Assembly (NCBI GenBank): GCA_910574455.1 | Contig: CAJSYZ010000002.1 | Coordinates: 1,203,671-1,267,670, forward strand | Origin: Trichaptum fuscoviolaceum | Taxonomy: Eukaryota; Basidiomycota; Agaricomycetes; Hymenochaetales; Trichaptaceae | Reading direction: 5' to 3' | DNA: 64,000 nucleotides | In this document: positions 27,001 to 38,743 of the stretch, piece after piece | How positions within the stretch are numbered: position 1 is the stretch's first letter | How the letters are laid out: each line of letters starts with the position of its first letter | Notes under the pieces: model-generated | Told to the model about the DNA's origin: nothing | Database searches by the model: none | The model's input: only the letters and a program-made list of their open reading frames with translations | Translations under genes and position numbers: made by a program

Positions 27001-27517
27001 TTGCGCAACAAGCTATGTGAAAGAAGCAGATAAATTTGATTGAGTACGCGCAGATGAGTAAGACGAAACTGCATACCGATGAAACAGTAACAGCGGGGAA
27101 CCGGAAGAAAAAGAACTGATTGATACCGGGAAGGATGATAGCCCAGATCAGGCCAATCACCCAAGCTCTGAAGGTGTTGACGGGGATGGATGGGTCATCG
27201 GTATTTGACACGGCTGAGCGAACTTCCGGGTACGGAGAATCGTCATCGAAGGCGACAGCACTCTGGTCGATATTTGGATCTTCGAATACATCGGCATCCG
27301 TCACAACCTGAGTCTAAGTAAGCAATTTCTTAGTACTGCATTAACTTGGCGCTAAAATACACGCTAGTAGCTCACGTCTGCCATGAATTAAGTCAGAGAA
27401 TGCTCGACTCGAGAGAAGGAGCTACATACTGTTGTCCTCGACGTCCTTCTTAAAAATGATGTCGCTCGCATTACTGCCGCTGTAGCGCTTTTCTTCATAG
27501 ACCTGGGTGGTAGCCAT
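24044..27517 (-). CDS. Oligopeptide transporter (OPT family)
   Basis: Nineteen exons join to 771 residues: 27517-27430, 27377-27376, 27313-27077, 27012-26851, 26785-26641, 26575-26441, 26296-26225, 26162-26161, 26099-26011, 25951-25870, 25804-25462, 25396-25310, 25257-25127, 25067-24899, 24842-24716, 24661-24566, 24503-24367, 24312-24120, 24062-24044. Both OPT signatures are present: [10 protein letters not shown] and KIPPR (in [14 protein letters not shown]). Other family text includes [28 protein letters not shown], and [19 protein letters not shown] near the end, closing with FFGPTTWG. About 16 hydrophobic segments are expected. OPT proteins import small peptides or glutathione-like molecules with protons across the plasma membrane. 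The 2-nt exon at 26161-26162 is well supported; the one at 27376-27377 is tentative (an 8-nt exon nearby also works). Confidence 0.9.
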
Positions 27518-30500
27518 GGCTGGCAAGTTCGGAGCTGACGTCTACTTTAGCTTGACAGACAGCGCGACTCTCTTGAAGCGCAGAAGCGACAGGAGAAGGT
27601 CGAAGGGGGAGAGAACGGGAAGAGCTATAAGCTCATGTACGGGACCAGAGGCAATGGAGCTGTGGTGAGAAGAGAAGGGGGTTTTAAATAGTATCATGAA
27701 ACCCGCCCCGGCACAGCTAGAAGTATGAGTTAGCTCGGAGCGCCCGTGCGTCGTATTTGCGAGTCGCGTGCGTCGGAGACTATGGGTCGCAGGATCGCCC
27801 CGCTTTTCCATATGGCATTGAGATCTTCACAACCGATGCGTGCGAATGCCATCATAGTCCTTATCAGCTCGGTAACGCTGTCTCCGTTGCTGCGATTGCC
27901 ATGGCCCATAGGTCTCCGGAAAGCTCTCACTACACCTGTCAGGACACAAAGCGATTTAGTATATGCAACAGAGCAGCTGCACTGAGACGCAATTGACCCT
28001 CGGTTGGACAACAAAGGCGTATTCTGTCAAGTGTTGTATCTCGCTTCCATAAGTTCTGTATCGCAATCAGATGGAGAAGTCAGCGGTAGCACAGGTATTT
28101 GAGATGTGAATCAGAAAGTACCATATGCGTCAATACATGATGCAGGATGATTACGTAAATTTGGCAATTCATTCACCGGTCCTCCGACTCAAACACAAAC
28201 GCCTTTCCTCCGTCGCAACCGAGCGCGATCCTGGTCCAATGGTCTGATCAAGCATAGTGGAGGATGAATGATGACTGTAGTATTTGAATCACGGGTTGCA
28301 CGTTAGATAAGTTGGTGGAATATGAGTGACGTCGCTTACATTGCTCATTGTGGCCTTCCGACCCCTGGCAAAGTGACATACTTGCGTTTGCATTTCGTAT
28401 CAACACCCGAGGCCGAATACAGAGCATATGAAGAGAGTGCATTGCGATCACCGTCTACGGTAGAGCAGAGCTGATAAGTCGTCCGAAAGACGTGATTAAA
28501 ACCATGCATCCTCATTGGAGGCTATCCGGAGACCAATCAGTGATTCCCATGGTCAGAACTTCCGACGCTCGAGCACCACAGAAGAAATGTGGGGTAAGAG
28601 CCTTAAGGTCAGTTCATGAGAGATTGTTCTCCGAGAAAGTAGCATTGAAAATCGATGCTGGCTCTTGTGGGTATTGTCGAGCTATATCAGTTCATATGAT
28701 CGTGCCAGCGCGGTCCGTCCAAAACATACGCGGCTTAGCATTCTAAAAGTAGACAGAGCTCCTGAGCCAGAAGCAATAGCCAGCACAAACGGAATAGTAA
28801 GTCTGAGGATGCACGAGAACAGAAAAGCAAAGGCAATCCGACAGTGAGGTAGTCTGCTGGCAAAAGAACCCAGATTCACTTGATCGCGACTTCAACTCAA
28901 TAAGACAGAATAGAGTCTCTCGAAGCAGCACAGCTTGCTTGGAACTTGAATGCTTTTGCAAGCAGGTCTTTACAGCCGTATTCCAGAACTTGTAAGGTAG
29001 AAAAGCCCTGAGTAAGGCATTGCTTTGGACGTCAAACTAGTGAACGTACACGAATGTTCGGAATCCAAAATTTGATTCCACTTGTGCACCGCGTTCCATC
29101 CATCTCGACAGAGTCCTTTTAAAGAGTCTTTATGATTTGATACCTTCGGAGCCACGAAATCCCCCCCTGTCCATGAGATTTCGACGCGACGTGCCAGTGA
29201 AGCGAACTGGTGCGGATTTCAACGATACACACCACTGAGCAGATGAGCGGCGCGGTACATTTTCATGGCTATCAGTTGGCTCAATTCCGGAGGAGGATAG
29301 TTAAGAGTTCAAAACTGCAGGTTTAATCCATGATAGTAGTGGAACAAAGACGAGGCTCGTCGCCACTCTTAGTACGCGAGTCGAAGTCACACTGGCACTG
29401 GCAGTATCATTCAAGTGACGAGCGGTTTAGGCAAAAGCCGACTTCGGTCATTCTCTTATCTCTTCCACCGACTGCAACATGTATATGCACTCAAACTCTA
29501 CAAACACTCCTCTATATCGTCACTATAAAGTTGAAAGACATAGATGGACCGTAGGGGAAATCTTAAGGGTCTCGCTGCTGTTATTCAAGGTGCCGTGTTG
29601 TTGAGTTTGCTCTGCTACAAAAAGACAGTTGGGTAGTGGGGTATTGGAGGAGACTCTTTCTCCAATACTGATATGGCTGGTCAAAGCCACTCACAGAGAA
29701 TATTTTTGTTCTCAGATCTTGACTTTCTGCGAGGATGCTTCTGAACACCTCTTTTCCCTGTTTGATGACATTAACCATTGGGCAATCTTGCATATTGTGA
29801 TTGCGATTTTTGCTACAGATTCAATTCCACGTAGGTTGTCTGGCATCCTTATCCGCACCCCTGGGCCAGACCTTACAATTGTGGTTCATGGACCATTGAT
29901 GTTGATGGATGAACCGATACCCATGTGGAAATGTGGTCAATTATCACTCTCCTAGCTAGATACACCTTTGTACCCACAGGTCCGAATGACAGACTTGAGT
30001 TCGCGATGTCATGGACCTGATGGCGTTCTTTCCACCCCAGCCGTTGCCAAACACTTCTTCCTCTCTGTTTTCTACTCCAGGCTTGTCTAACCACGCGCTT
30101 ACATGTCTCTAGCCAGCTGTAGCGACATACACATTTCACTAAGGTATCAGCATCTCCTATCGCACTTTTTGTCAGAAGTCACTTAATAAGGCTAGCCTGC
30201 CTGCTTTATCTTTTTGCTCGAGTTTGGTCGAGGAATGTGATAGTGGAATACGTGCCATTGGGTTGACGATGGGGCCATAAATGAATGACGATCTGGGAAA
30301 CGATGATGGAAAAGACGAGGTGCAAAATGTCTTGTCCATACATCATCTCTGACTCCTGCAATGCCAAGTCAGAATCTGATAGAAAGTGGAAGCTATCACG
30401 GACACTCACCTTTTCCGACGTTTGGCCACCTTCGTGTCTGCGGAATGCAGTTGTCAGCAATAGGGCTACGATGAAGGAGAGAAAAGAACACCGAACAGCT

Positions 30501-30780
30501 TCCAGGCGCCAACGTCCACAGCAATGAGGCGCCAGCGCTGCAGAGCGTTTGCATCTGACAGCAGTCGGAGGCATAAATGGGAAGAGATTGACAAGCTCAC
30601 CTCTATCTCGTCTGTCCTCAGATGTGATTACGCTTCTTTAAACAGAGTGGGACCTAGTCAGTAGTCCGCAGGGATGGAATCGAATGGAATGAACTCACGC
30701 ACCGTAGAAGGGCACCCTACGTAACTCCAGTAAGCTACTTTTGCCAGTGACCTATGTACAGAGGCTGACAAGACTCACGC
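27518..30780. other. Gene-poor region
   Basis: Over 3 kb without a convincing gene. The best candidate is a minus-strand frame 30574-30206 that starts at ATG and contains a possible in-frame 54-nt intron (GTGAGTGTCC to TTGCAG, near 30411-30358), giving a protein of roughly 100 residues with a hydrophobic middle (FLSFIVALLLT). I could not relate it to a family and do not annotate it. The first few hundred bases hold the OPT promoter. Confidence 0.45.
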
Positions 30781-30789
30781 TGTTGCTTA

Positions 30790-32340
30790 GGTTAGAAGTA
30801 AATGGGAACAGCGGATCCGAAAGTCAAAATCAAAGGGGATGACAAAAGAAACTCGAGCGCACGTCGGACAACCAGCCAGGAAGAGGGGCGCCATCCCCTT
30901 CGTGCTAGAGGGGTCAGCACGCTCGTCAGAAGTCCGAAAAAGGGTACACAACTTGTCAAAACAATACAGGACGTCGGAGAGGGGACGAAGAGGAAGCCGA
31001 AAACAACGAAAAGTAGCTACTCACTTTCGTTTGCCCTCGAAAGTGAATAGGTGCATTGGAACATAGTGGGACCTAGTCAGAGTCTGTATGGAAGAAACGA
31101 GAAAAAGAACTTACTCCCCGTGAAGGGACCTCTTGCGCAACGCGGGTGAGCCACACATCCTAGTGTACCTAGATATCGAAAAGAGAACTGACAAGACATA
31201 CAAGAATTAGTAGCAAACGGGCCAACCGAAGCATAGTCAAAATCAGAAGAGTTCAAATGAAACCCGAGCGTGCGTCGGACAACCATCCACGAAAGAGGGC
31301 GCCATCCCTTTCGCGGCCGGAGGGGTCAGCACACTCGTCAGAATGTGAAAGAGTACATGATGAAGAAGGCAATACAGGCAATCGGAGAAGGAGCGGGGGA
31401 CGAAGCCAAACGCGAAAGCAAACTGGTCACGCACCCTTGCATCGACCTCCGTCAGGAACGATTGACACCTAAAACAAAGTGGGACCTAGTCAGTCGTCTG
31501 CGGAGAGAAGGAAAGAAGGAAAGGAACTTACACCCCGTAATGGGGCCCCCAGCACGACCGTGGTGGGTTGCATGGTATGAGGGACCTATGACCTATACGA
31601 AAAGGGGGCTGACAAAACCCCTAGCACGATCAGTAGTAAATGGGCCAGCAAAACCTCAAGTCGGATCAAAAGGAGTGGTATCAAAAGAAACCCGAGCGTA
31701 CGTCGGACAACCAGCAGCGTTGGAGGGCGCCATCTCCTTCGCGACCGGAGGGGTCAGCACGCTCGTCAGAAGACGGAAAAAGGGTACACAACTTGTCAAA
31801 ATAATACAGGATGTCGGAGAGGGGACGAGGGGACGAGACCGAAATCAAACGAGACAGAATTATTCACACATTCTCGCCCGCCATCGTAGCGGCAGGCTGG
31901 GGGTGGATAGGTGTGCTAGGACATAGTGGGACCTAGTTAGTCGTTTGTGTAAAAGAAAGGGAAAAGGAAGGAACTTACACCCCGTGAAGGGGCCTCTTGT
32001 ATAACAATGGTGAGTGGCACACCATAAAAGACCTAGAAACCTAGTTATTGAAATAGAGAGCTGACAAGACATGCAATGTCGCCCGGATCAGTAGCAAACA
32101 GGCCAGTCAAACCGAACTCAAAACCAAAACCAGAGCTCAAATGAAACCCGAGTGTGCATCGGACAACCAACCACGAAAGAGGGCGCCATCCCTTTCGCGG
32201 CCGGAGGGGTCAGCACACCCGTCAGAAATTGAAGAAGTACATGACAAAAGAAGGCAACATGGGAAGGCAGAAGGGGGACGAGGGAACGAAACCGAAAAGA
32301 AAACGAATCCCAAGACGTACCGGCATACCAGTCACTACCA
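30790..32340 (-). repeat. Intron-containing 3' repeat tail of kinase copy 2 (four units)
   Basis: Four units read on the minus strand downstream of the kinase stop. The marker CGTCGGACAACC lies at 30862, 31273 and 31701, with a CATCGGACAACC variant at 32157, so units are 411, 428 and 456 bp. Each core holds the GGAGGGGTCAGCAC(A/G)C(T/C)CGTCAGAA block. Between cores a 63-65 nt stretch reads on the minus strand as an intron, for example 31531-31469 (GTAAGTTCC ... CTGAC ... TTTTAG). A longer potential intron runs from GTACGTCTTGG (near 32320) to CTTGTCAG (near 32062). Units match the two behind kinase copy 1. Long apparent frames here differ between units and are not conserved proteins. Confidence 0.72.
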
Positions 32341-32363
32341 CTCTCGTCATCAGCGTCCACTAC

Positions 32364-34745
32364 TCATTCCGAGCAATCCATCGGTACACCATACAAGTCG
32401 ACCAACTTGTCCAAGGTCGCGAATGGTTCGGCCATGTTCCCGAAGTTTGGAGTGAGGAATGCTGGAGGCATGGGCAGAGGACGTGGTTTGAATCCCAGCG
32501 GCCTTAACGGGATTTGCGGAGTAAACGGCTCCTGCTTGATATGCGGGAGAGGATGGATCTCTTGTCTCTCTAGAGCTTGCCATATCGCATTTACGTCCAG
32601 CACCATGTCCGGTCTTGGGCGTGGTTCCTCGGGCGCTGGTGTGAGCGGTAATGGTGAAGAAGGTAGCGTCGAATTGGTGGCGAAGGTAGCAATTGGAATG
32701 GCGCTCAGATCGATTGGAATGGACTCCATCTTGACTTTGGGACTGTCCTGCGTCGCTTTGAAGTAGAACATGGGGTAGTCCTTCTGTGCTGAAGCCGTGC
32801 GAGAGTCCACTTCCCCAGGAACGTATTCCTCAACCGCAACGATAGACACGTTGAACAAAGAAAATACAGAGAGGTCCTTCCCAGATGTCCCTTGTCGATG
32901 GTCCATTCTGCCTTTCGCGGGAGGAACGGGGAATGCGCCGATATCGAATGCTTGAGGGCGAGCGGCAGCGGCGGCAGGCAACTTAGCAACTGGCGCTGCA
33001 ACCGGAGCTGGAACTTCGCTGCCGTAGTTGAGGATGATATCAACAGACTCTTCGTCGGCGTATAGATCATCAACGCGTGTGGAGTCGTAAGGGGACCTGT
33101 GACGTTCCGCTGAGGCATTCGAGAACTCTGCTTTGCTTGACATCTCGCAGTCGCCTCGGACCGCCAATGTACTTGAGGTCGGGTTCTCCAATGGAACGTT
33201 GCTCAATGTCTGGTGGCCGTCGCGCTCGTGCATCTCCACGATCTGCATACCGACGGCGAGGCGTTCCATACGTTTGTCTACCGAGTCGGCGGGCGCGGGC
33301 ATGGGTGGGGGCTGTTCGACCTTTAACTCCTTCTCGTTGTCGAATCGAACCGCTGACGCGAAGGCATAGTCAGCTAGGATGGGGCGCCAGCGCTGAAGCT
33401 GATAGGGATCGTCGACGAGAACGCGCTTGCTGATGTAGGCTTCAGTCTTGATTTTTGGAGCCTGTGGCTCCCATCCTGCAGGGATAGGCTGTGCCTTGTT
33501 CGCAACCTGAGTCCAGTTCCTGCAGTGAAGTTCAGTGACGAGCATATTTCAAAGGACAAGCTACTTACACATCATTGAAAAAGATGCTATCCTTAGCGTC
33601 TTTCATCGAGATGCGATGGTCGGGGTTTTTGGCAAGTAACCTTCGCATCAAAGTGTACGCCGGGTAGAAGTCTTTGCTGAACCAATCGGGAAAAAGAGGG
33701 TCGTCCAAGAGCACCCTTTCCTGAAGGTGGTTCCGATCACGGCCACGGAACGGATGCTGGAGGGTCAATCAGTGAGTGACGAAGACCATGAGGATAAAAA
33801 AAGAAGGACTCACTCTTCCGAAGACAAGTTCGTAGAAGATAACTCCGACGGAGAAATTGTCGGCCTTATACGAGTAGTATTCGTCGCGAAGCATCTCTGG
33901 TGCCATATACCCAGGAGTGCCACACTCACCTGCCGTACAATGCCAAAAGTCGTCGGTCCCCATCGCCTCGAGACCGATGCCGATGACGTGTCGGAATACG
34001 TGCCCTAGTCCAAAATCGCCAATGACTAGCCGCCCGTGTTCGTCCAGAAAGATGTTCTCGGGCTTGATATCGCGGTGGACGATGTTGCTATCCTGCATGA
34101 CGCTCACGGCGTGACACTGTAGAAGGTCAGCTGAAAGAACAACTTTGAACAGAAAAAGGAAGGACGTACGAGCTGTGCCATGAGGAACTTGACCTCGTGC
34201 ATTCGGAATAAAGTCTTCGAGTAGTACATGGCGTCCCTCAGGTTGCCTCCGGGAGCAAGGCCTTGTACGATCGTGAAGTTCAGCGGATCTGTGAAGGATT
34301 CTATCAAAGGGGTAAAATAAGGTGAGTTAGTCGTCGTCAAAAGAGAAAGGATGCTCTTCTCTGTAAACACGAGCTCCCGGTGCTCTCCAGCCACATTCGC
34401 GCGCGGAATCTGCTTGATGGCGACCCTCCTCCCCTGGCCGCCAGCAGATAGGTCCTTGGCTTGGTAGACGCAGCCGAAGGCACCTTTCCCGAGGACAGCT
34501 TCGAGCTCGTAGTCCTCGAGCCGTCTGCTGAGCGCCGCACGAGCGAGCGCCTCGATGCCGCTCTCCATGGATGCCGTCGCCGAATCCCCCCTCCCTTCGG
34601 TGTCGGCACATAACACGTCGGGGCTAGGAGACTCACCGGGCAACTCAGGATCGCAAAACACCTTGGGCCCGACCCATTCGGGACAGCGTTGCGCATCGAC
34701 GTCGACCTTGTTGAGAATCGGATGGGGGTTCATGCTGACAGACAT
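32364..34745 (-). CDS. AGC-like serine/threonine protein kinase with long C-terminal extension, copy 2
   Basis: Four exons: 34745-34170, 34116-33814, 33756-33569, 33519-32364; 740 residues. Start ATG gives MSVSMNPHPIL. Motifs: glycine loop GKGAFGCV (86-93), VAIK, HRDIKPEN (206-213), DFG (226-228), GTPGYMAPE, and FNDVNWTQVAN at the AGC-tail position. Catalytic residues are intact. Exons 2 and 3 have exactly the lengths of copy 1 (303 and 188 nt) and all phases match, so the pair arose by duplication; the C-terminal extensions diverge most but share the ending pattern FATLDKLVDLYGVPM versus FAALDELADLFDIPM. The two copies are 21.5 kb apart in opposite orientation. Function unknown beyond Ser/Thr kinase. 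Confidence 0.85.
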
Positions 34746-35596
34746 AGTCGCGGGTTAGGCAATATGCAATAAGCAGGGGAATAATGGTAAGTGGGAGAGA
34801 CCAGGTCAAGCGAGCTTGGTTTCTTATAGATTTCCGAGTCCGAAGGCTCTGTCTCAGTCTTTCATTGAATTCGGTGTCAAGCTGGTGGTAGACGGAGCCC
34901 ACCGGAAGGAGAGATGCCATTGATATTCCAGTTCTACCCAGCGTCGATCAATCATGACACCATCAAGCCACTGGTGGTGCATACGTGTAGATAAGGTATT
35001 ATAACTAATTGATTGAGTTATTTTATAAAATTCTTAAGTATTATGAACGCTTGAAGAACTGCACCTCAGCTGCTGGATATTACATTGGTACTGCTACTAT
35101 AGTAGATCCAGACTTCGAAATACTTGAGGAAAATCGCGCAAAGTCGATAAAGAGGGTCTGGATGGTCTGAGACAAAATGACCGAAGTTGCTCACCGAGGA
35201 CGCAAGTTCTCAGTCCTCGGCGGAAGACAGTCTGAAACCTCAGTCAGGGAATGGTATGAACCAGATACAAGAAAATAAACTTCTATGTAAATGAGATGTG
35301 TGGGCACAAACGACTGTGTATCTAGCACGCACCTTTCAGGCAGAGATGTAGTCCGTCCATCAGTGACTTATTCCAAGCTCAGAATGGCAACATCGCCCCA
35401 CTTCTGTCTGTTGTGCCTGAAAAGCGAGTGGGAAAAGGGGCCTTTCTGCTTCAGCAGTCTTCGAGATGGCGAAGGCGCACTTTAGTATTTGCAGATAGGA
35501 GTAGTAGATTTTAGCTCTGCCATTGTGTCAATATTTTACAGGTTGTGTCGGAAGAGGGAGCGAAAGGCAGAGAGGTCAATGATACAATGTTGAATT
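34746..35596. other. Intergenic, no gene seen
   Basis: 851 bp between two minus-strand genes; contains the promoter of kinase copy 2 and the CSN7 3' region. No supportable coding frame. Confidence 0.5.
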
Positions 35597-36641
35597 TCAG
35601 AATTTGTTTCGCTTCCTCGATGCACCCACGAACGCTGACTTAAGGGAAGAGGTGCTAATTCAATGGAATGAGACCAGTGAGTTATGGCTAAAAAGAGAAA
35701 CAAGATACTGACTTGGACTTCTTCCCAAAACCTTTCGGCTCATCTATCTCCATTCCATCTCCTCCGCCCATCACCTTTCGTGCCGCATGCCGCTCCCGCA
35801 TGCGCTCGTGCAGCTCCTGCACCGTCGTAGACACTACCTGTTCGTGTTCCTCTATGTTAGCCTTTAGCATCATACGGTCATCTCGGATAACGAGCATTTG
35901 TTCATCCAGCGTTGATAACACGGCGGAGGTAGTTCCACTCCATGCTTTTAGCGAAGCAAGCAGAGCATCGAGTTGACCTGGTGCTAGATCTCGGCCAGCG
36001 GCGTATTCAACCTCGAATTGCTGGGCTTTTTGGTCTAATCGACCTCGGAGAAGGTCGAGATAGACGCCATCGATGATGAGGTCCTCGAGCTCACGGATAG
36101 TCGAGATATTAAGAGCTTGTAGAAGAAGGGAGTACGGGAGGATCTAAATAGTTCGATCGGTTGGTAAGGTAAGCAAGTAATCTCAAAGTACTTACGCGGC
36201 GTTGTAATGAAAGCGAAACGAGGGAGAGAAGCTTGAGTTTCGTAAGCTGGGCTTCACTTAATGCTGGTAATGTGCTCTTGTGCTCTGACGTACAATTCTC
36301 AGTAAACGAAAGGACTCAAACACTCTAAGAATGTGCTCTGCTCACTCAAATAATCCTCAAAAGTCCCATATGCGAACAGTTGTAATAGAGAAAGGTATGG
36401 TGCTTGTTCAGATTTCGCCAGCTGCACATCGCTTTCAGATCTACTTGTCGAGAGAGAAAATTTCATGCATTCGAACCTCTTGAATACTTGGCATATCAAG
36501 CAGCTCCGAGAAGACAAAAACCCCAGGCGCAGATGTTGCGTCTTGAATGAGCTTCGCTGCTGCTGCACCTTTCGCTGACTTGGACATCAGAAGAAAGGGT
36601 TCCAGTTTCGCCGCCGCATTTGAGCCCAAATCCAATGCCAT
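35597..36641 (-). CDS. CSN7: COP9 signalosome complex subunit 7
   Basis: Five exons: 36641-36477, 36421-36346, 36284-36196, 36143-35713, 35654-35597; 272 residues, the usual CSN7 size. The PCI domain is clear: [67 protein letters not shown] and [19 protein letters not shown]-terminal coiled-coil-like helix follows ([20 protein letters not shown]), and the last exon adds a basic tail (GASRKRNKF). CSN7 is a structural subunit of the COP9 signalosome, which removes Nedd8 from cullins. The promoter is short: a foldback MITE ends 153 bp upstream of the ATG. Confidence 0.9.
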
Positions 36642-36793
36642 TGTTGAGAGGTTAGTTTATAGTCGATCGCTGTTGTAGAAGAAGAAATTTCTGGAGCGTT
36701 TCGAATGATGTGAGATGCAAGGCAAATCTGCGCGTCGGACTCATTCAAAGTGTGTTTGGTTCCGAAGGTCTTGGCAAATAACGCGTCTATTTC

Positions 36794-37569
36794 CATCCTC
36801 CTTCCCAGGGTATCCCTGGCCCCTCCGGACCTCACGCCACATGTGTATACTAAATTAGTGTATGAAACAAATAAACCAAACTTTGAAACTACAATGAACC
36901 AAACAAACCTACGGGGCCAGGGATACCCTGGCAAAAAATTCTTTGTAAGCAATCCCGGAGCGTTTGTGCTCACCGCGCGGAGAGTCCCGCTGGTTGCGCG
37001 CCGTTGTCCTAAACAGGAATGAGGCCGCCATTGTACAGTGGTAGCCTCAGAAGTTTGCAGTTAAACTCGTAAATCTTAGATAAAGCATTGAGAACTTGAG
37101 AACCACACATTTGAGCTTTTATAACAAAAGTTTCTCATTTAAATAGTGCTTCAAATAATCAGAAAGAAATATCCAAGTGCATACATTGTATGCACTGAAT
37201 TGCTACAGCAATGTGTTATATTCCTTAAATTCGATGCCCATTGATGAGCAGTAACTAATATCTAGCTAAAAATATGTTAACTTTAAAGCTTCTGCGAGAA
37301 TATGTGCATGTTTTCAATATGTTTTCGATCAGTGGCGGCCTCATTCCTGTTTAGGACAACGGCGCGCAACCAGCGGGACTCTCCGCGCGGTGAGCACAAA
37401 CGCTCCGGGATTGCTTACAAAGAATTTTTTGCCAGGGTATCCCTGGCCCCGTAGGTTTGTTTGGTTCATTGTAGTTTCAAAGTTTGGTTTATTTGTTTCA
37501 TACACTAATTTAGTATACACATGTGGCGTGAGGTCCGGAGGGGCCAGGGATACCCTGGGAAGGAGGATG
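36794..37569. mobile_element. Foldback MITE 1 (237-bp perfect terminal inverted repeats)
   Basis: 36794-37030 and 37333-37569 are reverse complements over 237 bp with no difference that I can find; the sum of paired coordinates is constant (74363), so there are no indels. The 302-bp middle is AT-rich. Ends read CATCCTCCTTCCCAGGG. Each arm contains its own inner inverted pair (CCAGGGTATCCCTGGCCCC and GGGGCCAGGGATACCCTGG about 115 bp inward). No transposase is encoded. No clean target duplication is visible (flanks GTCTATTTC and TACTTCCTC). Identical arms point to recent insertion or gene conversion. The outermost bases match MITE 2 at 52278. Confidence 0.9.
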
Positions 37570-38743
37570 TACTTCCTCCCCTTTTATGCTCTTAGCCCGA
37601 TGTTTCCTTCGAGCTCCGAAAAGCAATTCCTTGTACATATTCTTTCATATCACTTTGCTGTCGGACCTTTCTGTCGGAGGATCGCCGGGCACAGGGTCTT
37701 CATATCGTCTACTCAGGGTTTCAAGTTCTGGCGCTCATCATTCTATAACCCGTCCATCTTCAAAGAGGATATCACGCAGGTGATATCGATTTGCTATACT
37801 GACGACGGAGCCAGTAAACTGAGTTCTTTCCATGAGAAGCTGATACTCCCAGACAACTTCAACTCCGAATAGAACTGTGCACCTGCATGACTGAACCACG
37901 ATATACGGCGAAGAAGATAGTGCCTATACTTAGATTAAACTCGCAAGCTGTTTGTGAAATCGCACGTCCTTTTGCTTTTCCGATAGACTTGTTCTGCACC
38001 GTGACTTGCCTATTGCATAACGATGCGAGTCGAGCCAGAATGTCATGCTTCAGAACTCGGCAATACGGGTCCTCCAATGGACCGAAGTCAGGTGAAGACA
38101 TGCAGTGACACCGTGCTTTCAAGAAGCTCTTCTCTCCCCTGCACGTCTCTATTCTTCCACGGCCTTGGGAACGAGATGTAATGTGTCCTCGGATTATTGT
38201 TTTCCGCATTGAATTCATCGCTCAACTTTACTTGGCATGGTATCGACAAAGACATCTTAACTGCACTTTGGTGTGCCATCTACTACTATCCATGATGGAC
38301 TAGAAGTGCTATAGACTCGGACCCGCCAACAGCTATTCGAGCTGTTGGCTTTCGAGAACTTAGACAGTCCCTGCCTAGGATGCTAACTTCTTCGCTTCTC
38401 CATCAATGAGCCAGCTTTTAGCGTGCAGTAGCCCTTCAACCAGATCACATGACACTTGTTCTAAAAGCTGAATAGTTTCTTTATGATGTTTTCAGCGCAA
38501 TGAAAATTCTGCGGTTTCATGCCAGGGTCGCCGTTTAGAGTGTGTAAGTCTGATCGACACGACCGAAAGAGGTAATAACTGGAGAATGACGGTCCCGGTT
38601 TCACAGTTTCGCAAGTACCACGATCGCGACGACGTGGCCCTCTCAACGCTCCCGAATTACACGAAACTTCTCATTCTCATGAACGTCGCTCGTGTCGTCG
38701 ACGACAAGGAGCTCTGCTAACAGCACGACACAGGAGTTGCGAC
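37570..38743. other. Intergenic, weak ORF only
   Basis: A 101-codon frame at 37567-37872 starts inside the last bases of the MITE and encodes no domain that I recognise; it may be a fragment of a gene cut off by the insertion. The remainder shows nothing supportable and should carry the RGP1 promoter. Confidence 0.4.

Noticed and set aside
30206..30574. Minus-strand frame with a possible in-frame intron
   Set aside because: No family match, no neighbour context and ordinary length for chance; mentioned only in the gap entry.
31270..31926. A 218-codon plus-strand frame across the repeat units
   Set aside because: The frame is not kept in the other units, runs antisense to the kinase tail, and has repeat-derived composition.
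36587..37872. Two apparent protein frames with the same N-terminal sequence (36587-36973 minus and 37390-37872 plus)
   Set aside because: Both are translations of the same MITE arm in mirror orientation; the protein identity is a by-product of the inverted repeat. The 3' part of the plus frame has no recognisable family.
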